The translations under genes were made by a program, and so were the position numbers. Of a stretch of 25,687 bases of DNA, positions 18,699-25,687 are shown one piece after another. The notes under the pieces are model-generated. The model was not told where the DNA came from. It made no database searches and was given only the letters and a program-made list of their open reading frames with translations. How positions within the stretch are numbered: position 1 is the first letter of the stretch; every line of letters begins with the position of its first letter. Source of the stretch: Fragilaria crotonensis (Eukaryota; Bacillariophyta; Fragilariophyceae; Fragilariales; Fragilariaceae); assembly GCA_022925895.1 (NCBI GenBank), contig JAKSYS010000787.1:1-25687 (forward strand), in the 5' to 3' direction.

Positions 18699-19087
18699 CA
18701 GGGGTGTTTAATTAAGGCGATCCGGCCGGCGCGCCTTCTGACGCCTTAATTAGTGGATTAAGGCGCGAAATTTGGGTCCATAGAAGGCGCAGGTAGGTTT
18801 CTACTGGGCTACAGTGCTATGGAAACGATTGACAGTACAGTGTACAGTGTATACTGTAGTACTGTGTAAATTAGACTGGTGGTTTCTCTAGTATGCTATT
18901 CACGTACAGTGTGTACGGTAGTATGTTAATTGTGTAGAAGCTACTCTAGTATGATATTCACGTATGATGCAAACGGTAGTATGTTAACAGCGTAGATTTT
19001 ACGTGCCTTTCAGAAGGCGCGATTTTGAGGTCTTGAGAAGGCGATCCAGCTGTTGTGCCAGGCAGGCGCCTTATTTAAACACCCCTG
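18699..19087. mobile_element. hAT-type MITE, 389 bp, 8-bp TSD GTCATATG
   Basis: The ends 18699-18719 and 19067-19087 are inverted repeats matching at 20 of 21 positions, starting CAGGGGTGTTTAA. GTCATATG is present directly outside both ends (18691-18698 and 19088-19095). An 8-bp duplication and CAGGG-type termini are diagnostic of the hAT superfamily. No ORF fits inside, so it is a non-autonomous miniature element. AAGGCG or its complement recurs many times inside, probably as subterminal transposase-binding motifs. It also holds a 58-bp-period repeat (18886-18995). Confidence 0.92.
18886..18995 (+). repeat. 58-bp-period imperfect tandem repeat inside hAT MITE
   Basis: CTCTAGTATGCTATTCACGT at 18886 recurs at 18944 with one change, and both copies end with GGTAGTATGTTAA and a GTAG. 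Each similar block is 52 bp with a 6-bp spacer. Confidence 0.7.
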
Positions 19088-19095
19088 GTCATATG

Positions 19096-20097
19096 TCCTC
19101 GTCCGCTTTTTTTTCGGTACAGGGTACTTGTACGACGTACGCCTGAAGTAGCACTCCTACGCCCGGTACTACTGCTACTGGTACGCTTATAAAAGGACTG
19201 CAAGTACGCTCAGCAATACAGTATTGTACTCCCCAACTCTATTCACTGCTCGCTAATACTCGGATTGCAGTACGGCTGGTTGCATTCATGGGAAAATTAT
19301 AGTAGCCCACGTAGACCTTGGTATAAAACATTAGCATTAACCCTGTAGACTTAAAATTATCGTGGCAAATTACATGCTGTGATCGGCTCACGATGGCGCG
19401 CAATGGTTTGTCAAGATCTCCGCCGTTTCTAGGTTTTTAGTATTTCCTCAAAAGGTTTTAGATGTGTCATTATGACCATGAGTGGAAAGCTTGCGAGGAA
19501 ATATAGAAGACCTGAAAATTGTAAAATTATGACCATATCGGTAGTTGCCACCATAGTGACACGCCATTCTTGTGTGAGTGAAACAACGAACTCGAGGGCT
19601 TCGAGTGCCTGGGAATTTCTTGGATAATTAAATCTATACGAGGGCCTACGTATCCTACTAAAATGATCTTCTCCGTGCAACCAGCTATACCAATCCAAGG
19701 TTCGTATTGCAATGGTACTCCAGTAACGTACAAAAAAAATATAATCGAGAATTACAAACCTATCCTACTGTACTAGTATATGCTACCGTAGTTTCAGGGT
19801 TGTGAGTGGTGACGTCGATGACTCTTCTGTTTCCGGTGGAGTAGACAGGAACGTAGAACACGGGCACGGTAGACTACTATTTTAAGAAGTGTCAAAACGG
19901 GATCGATGCAACAGAACGCGGAGCAGTTGTACTCCGCCGCAAGGAGTTTCACAGCTCCCCAGTCCTATCTTGCAAGGGTCAATGCAATAGGGTGACGTCT
20001 GGGCGTATTTTTGGTGAATGCAAAAGATCAATATGATTCTCATTCGGAGACTCAATGTCTACACGACAGCAGAAGTAGTGCTTTCGTGATACGATAG
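19096..20097. other. Region without supported gene, GTAC cluster
   Basis: It contains a GTAC cluster (19114-19185), followed by a TATA-like CTTATAAAAGG at 19187-19197 with no convincing gene downstream. Open frames at 19429-19733 (-) show one hydrophobic stretch but no known motif. Around 19885-20035 two overlapping frames stay open and look protein-like, possibly the eroded 5' part of the exon at 20098. Confidence 0.4.
19114..19185. repeat. GTAC-rich low-complexity cluster
   Basis: The tract is made of GGTACAGGGTACTTGTACG-like words and ends just before a TATA-like CTTATAAAAGG. It begins about 20 bp outside the right end of the hAT MITE. Confidence 0.55.
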
Positions 20098-20332
20098 GGA
20101 CGTGTGGACGACATTGAGTTCCGGCTTGAGATTGATGGCGAATCCCAAATGCTTGACGAATCGATTAGGGATGTATGGCAAAGGAAGATCGATCAACACA
20201 TGGTTTTTCGTTACGCCACGAGGCTCAAAAGTTCACAGTGAATACCTGACATTGTCGACCGGAGGTGGAAGGAAGGGAATCGTAACTCGTGTCTGCAGGC
20301 CTCACTCTTCGTTATCGAGCGATAAAGAATGA
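20098..20332 (+). CDS. Possible exon(s) of unrecognised gene
   Basis: After a possible splice acceptor (GATACGATAG, ending 20097) a frame of about 46 codons reads GRVDDIEFRLEIDGESQMLD then ESIRDVWQRKIDQHMVFRYA, with a natural-looking charged pattern. A GTGAAT donor at 20238 and a TCTGCAG acceptor ending 20298 would join it to a 10-codon tail ending TGA at 20330-20332. No 5' exon with a start codon could be fixed; candidates lie near 19875-19990. I do not recognise the protein. It could be a remnant, and the competing frame 20102-20332 is also open. Only RNA evidence could settle this. Confidence 0.25.
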
Positions 20333-20655
20333 ACGGAGAATGATTAAAGAGAGCTCAAGGTGCAAAGTCATCCTGTTGAATAATATCTATACGAGTTATA
20401 GAACTACAGCGTAGTACTGCAGTACAGCTTTCTCTGCATGTACTAAGTGCACCAAAGTGCATTCAATCGAAGTAGAATCGAAGCAATTAAGGCGCTTTGT
20501 AATGATTTCATCGATCCCTCGTCAGTGACGGCAAATAAAGGATGAATTTGAAATAGAAGAGTGCAGTTTCATGCAGGCCTCGTGATTTGTGGATATGAAA
20601 ACATGATGTCATGAAGTGTTCTCATCGTGAAGTAGATTTTGGTGATACCCGTGCT
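20333..20655. other. Spacer, no feature seen
   Basis: About 320 bases with a few GTAC words (20412-20446) and no gene-like frame. Confidence 0.4.
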
Positions 20656-21289
20656 TCACTTTTGGAAGGTGTGTCGGGAACTTGTGAGACGGCGCTGGAC
20701 TTGGGCATGAGCAAGGTGCCCGCTCTCGCGCGCTGCCATGGCAGCGGCTTGCTCTCCTGCGCTCATGCCAGCAAATGCAATGGCGTGGTCGGACTTGTCG
20801 GAATTCCTTCTCCTTAGTTCTGACATGATATCTGGGAATCTCTTACACTCGGATGGAAATGAAGAGTCCACACACATCTTGTTGGCGATTGCCTTGCAGA
20901 ACTCCTTTGAGTAGCTTGAATCCATGTCGGCGCTAGAATCTTTTGAACGAGAGTGGATGTTTCGGATGAATATACATGATCTTGAATTGCTGCATTCTTC
21001 CGGGATCTTACCTTCTACAAGAGACTCATCTGAAAATTTGGTAGACACGTGTGAGCGCGGAGCTGGAAACAAGGAGCCAAATCCGCCATGGCCAGATGAT
21101 TACGACTTACGGAGGAGATCCGGTTCGTTGCGGTTGGAGAGGTGCCTTGCGAGGTTGAATGAGTGTGAATGCATTGTCGAAGGTGTCTACGGTAGCAGCA
21201 GGTAAAACTCTGGAGTCTGGAGTAAAATGAGACCCAGGATTCTTGGTAAGATCCCAAGTTTTCTTTGAGAAATCTTTTCTTGCAGGCAT
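20656..21289 (-). CDS. Hypothetical two-exon protein, 170 aa
   Basis: Exon 1 (21111-21289) starts MPARKDFSKKTWDLTKNPGS and ends before a GTAAGT donor. Exon 2 (20656-20989), following an acceptor GAATGCAG, continues in phase with NSRSCIFIRNIHSRSKDSS, SSYSKEFCKAIANKMC, FPDIMSELRRRNSDKSDHAI and an Ala-rich AGMSAGEQAAAMAARESGHL. The intron is 121 nt. Other AG sites in the intron give the wrong phase, so this acceptor is the only one I found that keeps both frames. The protein is small, soluble and basic with three cysteines. I do not recognise the family, and both the exon join and its expression are inferred. The exon 2 frame continues open upstream without a good ATG, which supports it being spliced. 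Confidence 0.45.
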
Positions 21290-22213
21290 GGTGTCAACCA
21301 GTACCGGTACAAAGTGTACTTGAAGAACAAATGCATTAACGGCAAGATTTTCGAGACATCAGAACAATTCTGATCCTGACTTCACAAGGAATTCTATTAT
21401 TCCAAAGCATACTCTTCTCTTCTGTTACTCGAGTTCGTTGTGAATCCCCACGAGTGGGAACCCTGTTGTCACCAGAACGACGTCAAAACACATCTTCGCA
21501 ATCTTGTTCGAGATGACCAGATGAAACAATGATAGCACATTGACGTCATAGTAAAATGGATTTCGAGGAAGGGTGAGGTGAATTCATAATTCATGCAATA
21601 CCAATAGAAGGTACAAGATCAACGATTTGACAGACGACAGATGACACAAAATCGTTGCGCTTGAATTGGAGGGAGGTGATCCGGCCTACAGATCTATTAG
21701 ATATGCTGTCATAAATGGTCCAGATACGAATAAAATCATAGTCCGCTTCCGGGTGCAAAAAGGTTGCAATATAGGTCTACTCAGAAGACAACATTCGAGG
21801 AGTTCGCGCCAAACCCATAATCCCCGGAATGAAATCTATCGAGGGAAGGTCAAGAAGCAAGAACCACTTAGAATGATTAACATGAATCCAGATCCAATCG
21901 CATTCCATAAAGTCGAACCAATTCACCCAAACTGATGACGTTCGCCAAACGTTTCAGTCGTCGTCGTCTGGAGTTCTCTGGACAACTCAAGCCAGGTGTA
22001 TTCAGTAGTAGTGCAACTCAAGGCAGACCTTATGCTTTGCATGTGCGAGTATTGCTTGGCACGTCACTCGCATCTCCACATTTAAATGCACCACCCCACT
22101 GCGCATTTGATGCTCAAATCCCAGCTGCGTTGCGTTTCACCTTGCTGTAGATCGTTCCGGATCTATTCCTAATTATCGTCGTCATGTGAATCAGGTAACT
22201 AATCTAGTCACCT
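21290..22213. other. Region without a supported gene
   Basis: No confident gene. Frames at about 21377-21529, 21661-21935 and 21935-22150 on + remain open and are partly protein-like, but have no start context, motif or splice pattern that I can defend. A GGTACCGGTACAAAGTGTAC-like word at 21300 is the only GTAC-type feature. Confidence 0.4.
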
Positions 22214-24564
22214 TCAAATGATTATCTTCTTTTTCGAAGATAGGAGTGGCTTGCGACGCCTTCGGTTTCCTAACGTCGGGATGGGGTTGACACCAATCTG
22301 CGTAGACACTTGAAGATCCTTCCTCGTTTCAACTTTTCTAACGGCATCTGCCGATTCTCGCACATTAGCCGAGATCTCCGCAGTGATTGAGTCGGATGAC
22401 TCGCCAATGGTGGGCAAATTGGATTGATGAGAAGTTTTTGATGATCCAGAGTCCGAGGAGCTGTCAGAGTCGCTATCTGAGCTGCTATCAGATGAACTTC
22501 CCTCGCTTGAGCTATTCGAGGCAACCGCTGTCTCCTCACTAGTCGGAGCGGTAGGATCTTCCGCGGGTTGAACAGTTTGGGCACGTGGTGCCGGGGACAA
22601 TTTTTCCTCATCGAAATCCACATTCTGTGGAAACAGGTCATTGTCGTTGTCCTTGAGCTGCTGTTCAGGAATCTCGAATTCCATGCTCTCCGACGCATTC
22701 CCATTCGAGATATTCTCACTGCTGGCGATCTTGTCCTCAAGGGGTTCCATTGCGTCGTGATCGGAGTCTGCGGAATCCGAGTCACCTCCGAGGCACTATC
22801 GGACGAGCTGGATGATGAACTGCTTGAGGAGCTACTACTTGAGGAAGTAGCGGCTGAGGATGACGCGGAACTCTTATCGCCCGCATTGGGATCGCCAAGG
22901 TCGTTCGGTATGGCGGGATTCTTGTCATCATCCACATCCGACCAAACCTTTTCGAGTTCAGGCTCTGGCAACGCAGGTTGGCGAAGAACCAGGAGCGGAA
23001 CTTTTCCTCCATTCGTGGTCTCTCCTCGTCGTCCCTCGGACGGTTCCGCGTCACTGACAAGCGGGGGCGAGACTTCTGGAACAGCTTGGTTTTTGGAAAT
23101 CATCTCGTTAGGACCCAATTCGTTAGTTGTCGTTGATAAAGATACTGCGTCGTGCTGACGAAAAAGATTTTTCGCTAATGGAGTATCTTCTCCTTCACCG
23201 ACAAGATCAGCTGCTTCTTCGTCAATCCCGTCGCTGAGCGTTTTGAGATGCTGTATGTGGTCGTCGAGCTGAGTTATTGCATCGTGCTGGCTTCCCGTGT
23301 CCATATTTGATGTCTTTTTGAGCATATCAATGTTGCCTCCCAGCTTTGCAATTGCTTGTTTCAGAGGAGATTTAATACTTCCCGGCGAAGCGTTTGTAAG
23401 ACTTTTAATGATGCTTCCCAGTTCAGTAACTGCTTTTCCTAGAGGGGACCGTCGTCAGTCGACGCGTCATCCACGTTAGGTATGTCTTCTCCAACCTTGG
23501 GCTCGTTGGAGACACTCTCGATTCTAGCTCGCTTGCGTGGGTGATTTTCTTGATCGTGAGTTTCGTTATTTCCATTGAGAGACGTTTTCTCTGTTTGAGG
23601 TTCGTCCAGTGGTTGCGCGATAGCGTCTACTTCTACACTTGGTCCTTCGGTTGGCTCCAATGCGTTTCTTTCACGAGGTCGTTCGCGCTTTCCAACTTCT
23701 CGAGACTCATCAGTAAGCACATGCTCTTGCGTCTTTGAAGTTTCCACCAGTGCGTCGGCAGTCGGGCCATCTCCGAGTTCCATATGTTTTCGTCGTCGTC
23801 GTTGCTTTGTACTGTACTTGATCCACTCTAATTTCTGTGGTGGTTTCCACGGTGGCAGAGGCCGCGCCGTTTTCTCTGGTAATGATGGTTGTCGTAAAAG
23901 CGGCGCCAGCGTGCTGGACCATAGCCATTGACTGTTGGGATGCTGCGTTGCCAAGAATTGTCGCTCTTCGGCATCAAGAAGGGGTCGATCGTCCACGAGT
24001 CGTATGTGAACCTTGCGGGTTGTGGGTGCAATGGTTTCGCAACACACGAGTTCCGCAAGAGTAGTATCATCTCGTAGATTCAAGTACTGGTCGGGAAATA
24101 GTAGGGTGCACTTTCCCATCTCTGTCACGAGTCGAAGCGCAATGGCGACATGTCGCAGAGGCTTCGCCTTGTGCTCACCGTATCCATCCAATACTCGGCA
24201 TTCGTTGCCAATGTAGATGTTTGTAGGTCGGTTTCCTGTGAGGATTCGATACACGGCATCTGGCAATTGCAGACCGCAAATGAAATCATCGACGGAAACA
24301 TCGGGACAGGCGAGTGCCTTCAACCTTATTTGAGGATACCAAGAACAACTAATGATACATACAGGAGGTCGATCAGGCTCCTTTGTGTCGGGGTGCTCCC
24401 ATATTCGATACATGTTGCAGAACTCGGGATGAGGCTACAGAACAGGATGCGATGATGTAACTCAGTGAATTCAATGTTCAACGATTTAAGGGAGATCAGA
24501 CCTTAATTTGTACGCCGACATGGTAGGTTGGTTTGTCAAAACTGGGGCCAAAAGCAAATATCAT
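22214..24564 (-). CDS. Large acidic Ser-rich nuclear-type protein, frame-broken
   Basis: Exon 1 (24502-24564) encodes MIFAFGPSFDKPTYHVGVQI plus Lys. A 67-nt intron (24435-24501, GTCTGA to TGTAG) leads in phase to PHPEFCNMYRIWEHPDTKEP and a folded-looking domain (to about residue 200) with DVSVDDFICGLQLPDAVYRI and GNECRVLDGYGEHKAKPL. A basic KQRRRRKHMEL, a second basic patch PRKRARIE, and a stop at 23439 follow. In the next frame the protein goes on with a twice-repeated unit (SPLGKAVTELGSIIKSL, then SPLKQAIAKLGGNIDML), a coiled segment and a run of about 16 serines. Near 22770-22797 it shifts again to an acidic DSDSSSDSGSS tail ending RRRRKPLLSSKKKIII at 22214. Both breaks fit one missing base each. 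The full product would be about 750 aa. The family is not recognised; the basic patches and acidic serines suggest a nuclear, phosphorylated protein. The gene is either a recent pseudogene or affected by assembly indels. Confidence 0.55.
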
Positions 24565-24580
24565 GCGAATAAATCTGGTA

Positions 24581-24611
24581 CCACCTAAAAATGGCTTGGA
24601 GTCCCTAAAAA
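24581..24611 (+). repeat. Left 31-bp terminal inverted repeat
   Basis: It is exactly inverted at 25650-25680 and preceded by TA at 24579-24580. Confidence 0.9.
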
Positions 24612-25649
24612 TATTCGAGTCCCTAAACGATGTAATTTTCACTTCGAATGTGACAACGTACTCAATTCAAGTCGAATCGAGATATCACAAGTGGAAAAAA
24701 TATTCCTTGCCATGTGGAGCTCCAGATGTTTGCAGGGAGCGACAATCACTCCAGAGGCCTGTTTGCTGAGAAGGACACTGAAAGATGGAGGTTCGGCAGT
24801 TTTGGAATTCACAAAACTTACACTATTGAGCCGGACCTCCCATTCTGTTTAGACATAAAGAAACCGTATGTTTTTAAATGATTAAAAGAAGTCTAGATAA
24901 CGGTTTAACTGCTACTTTCATCAAGTCCTAAACCTCACGTGATGGTGGTCATGGCCCCTTCGAAGAGGTCATCATGGGGTCCAACAATTACAGCAATTCA
25001 GAGCCCGACGTTCCAGGGGCGGTCGCGTTGGGACAAGGAGTAACGGTCGACACGTCGCGCCGTCGAAGTCAAGCGACAAGGTCTCTTGACGAGTAGATTC
25101 CTGTGTCGCTCATTTTCCTCCACAACACTTGCAGCAGCCGACCACGAGACGACGAAAAAGAGCGCTGAAAAGAGAGGGATTAGATAGGCATTTCCGAGCA
25201 AAATGTCAATGTCCAGTAAGATAATCAAGTGAATGAGTGCGATGCATGGTTGTAGGAGTGCTTGAGATCAATATCGACAAATCGTTGGTGTGATGAGTTG
25301 CGATCTGTGAGCTCATACAACACTCCGATGAAATCGTACACTACGAAGTAGATGCGTGAAATCAGCGTAGCAGTACGAAATTCATATCACACATTTACTT
25401 CGAATGGTGTAAAAAAGCTCAAAAAACGAACATAAAAAATATTCGGGTATATAGATAATTGAATGAATGGCTTGGAGTCCCTAAATCGAAAACGATGCTT
25501 GCAAGAACGTCGACATCTCAATGAATTCATCGTCCAGTACAAAATGATTAAACCAATGTGTACTTTGAAGCATGATCTCCCTCTCAGTCATGTTGCTGAG
25601 TGCATTGCAGCTGCTTTTCGTCGAGATATTTTTAGTCGAAACTTGATGT

Positions 25650-25680
25650 TTTTTAGGGACTCCAAGCCATTTTTAGGTGG
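25650..25680 (-). repeat. Right 31-bp terminal inverted repeat
   Basis: It is exactly inverted relative to 24581-24611 and followed by TA at 25681-25682, near the window end. Confidence 0.9.
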
Positions 25681-25687
25681 TACTGTA

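Larger units (their letters stand above)
24581..25680. mobile_element. Non-autonomous TA-flanked TIR element, 1100 bp
   Basis: The ends 24581-24611 and 25650-25680 are perfect 31-bp inverted repeats, beginning CCACCTAAAAATGGCTTGGA. Both are flanked by TA (24579-24580 and 25681-25682), consistent with a Tc1/mariner-type TA target duplication. A direct extra copy of the terminal core AATGGCTTGGAGTCCCTAAA lies inside at 25466-25485, and GAGTCCCTAAA recurs near 24617. No transposase frame is present; the 76-aa frame at 24998-25228 has one hydrophobic stretch but no known motif. The termini do not match those of the 2-3552 element. The left end lies 16 bp from the start codon of the Ser-rich gene. 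Confidence 0.88.

Noticed and set aside
18708-18735. TTAATTAA followed by GGCGCGCC, resembling a cloning polylinker with rare-cutter sites
   Set aside because: The words lie in and beside the terminal repeat of the hAT MITE, which has a clean 8-bp target duplication, and no vector sequence surrounds them.
22568-23158. 196-aa open frame on + opposite the Ser-rich gene
   Set aside because: It is the antisense of Ser/Glu-rich codons; the Leu/Glu runs reflect the opposite-strand serine run.
23437-23520. A 77-nt intron ending at CTCTAG to bridge the first break in the Ser-rich gene
   Set aside because: The length class fits, but the donor is weak and the acceptor would remove the SPL that begins the first internal repeat unit.
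24998-25228. 76-aa frame with a hydrophobic stretch inside the TA-flanked element
   Set aside because: There is no family motif, and the element is too short and repeat-like to carry a clear gene.
1-25687. tRNA, rRNA and CRISPR arrays
   Set aside because: No T-loop-like GTTCRANYC with a pairing acceptor stem, no rRNA core sequences and no regularly spaced repeats were seen by eye; a tRNAscan or Infernal run would be decisive.

Overview
The window reads as nuclear DNA of a photosynthetic stramenopile, most likely a diatom and probably a pennate one. This is inferred from gene style, not from a marker gene. The signs are short GT-AG introns (67-135 nt), trypsin-like proteases with a Pro/Ser linker and a six-cysteine tail, an SGNH esterase with a long C-terminal domain, eukaryotic DNA transposons, and dispersed low-complexity clusters built on GTAC/GTACT.

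Layout. 2-3552: a Tc1/mariner-like element (TA/CAG termini) with a frameshifted transposase. 3553-7036: AT-rich and GTAC-rich DNA with one frame-broken small gene (5695-6095). 7037-8799: a membrane-anchored SGNH hydrolase split by a one-base frame break just before the catalytic Asp-His block. 9691-10880: a secreted trypsin-like protease with one intron. 11458-15951: a complete PIF/Harbinger-type element with inverted termini and a 3-bp target duplication. It carries a broken DDE transposase on + and an intact convergent 570-aa ORF on -. 16153-17553: a second, membrane-anchored trypsin paralogue without the intron. 17587-18387 (-): a two-exon cytochrome b561 ending 33 bp from the protease. 18699-19087: a 389-bp hAT-type MITE with an 8-bp target duplication. 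19096-22213: mostly non-coding, with one plausible two-exon small gene (20656-21289, -) and one possible exon (20098-20237, +). 22214-24564 (-): a large acidic, Ser-rich gene with a short first exon and two frame breaks. 24581-25680: a non-autonomous TA-flanked TIR element only 16 bp upstream of that gene's start codon.

The host genes do not form an obvious pathway. The clearest relationship is the pair of paralogous proteases, which share a trypsin domain and a cysteine-rich tail with identical spacing and are now separated by the Harbinger insertion. Four transposon families (Tc1/mariner-like, Harbinger, hAT MITE, TA-flanked MITE) have delimited termini; three of the four show both copies of the target duplication clearly. 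Several ORFs are broken by single-base shifts. Some are clearly old transposon decay. Those in the SGNH gene and the Ser-rich gene could instead be assembly indels.
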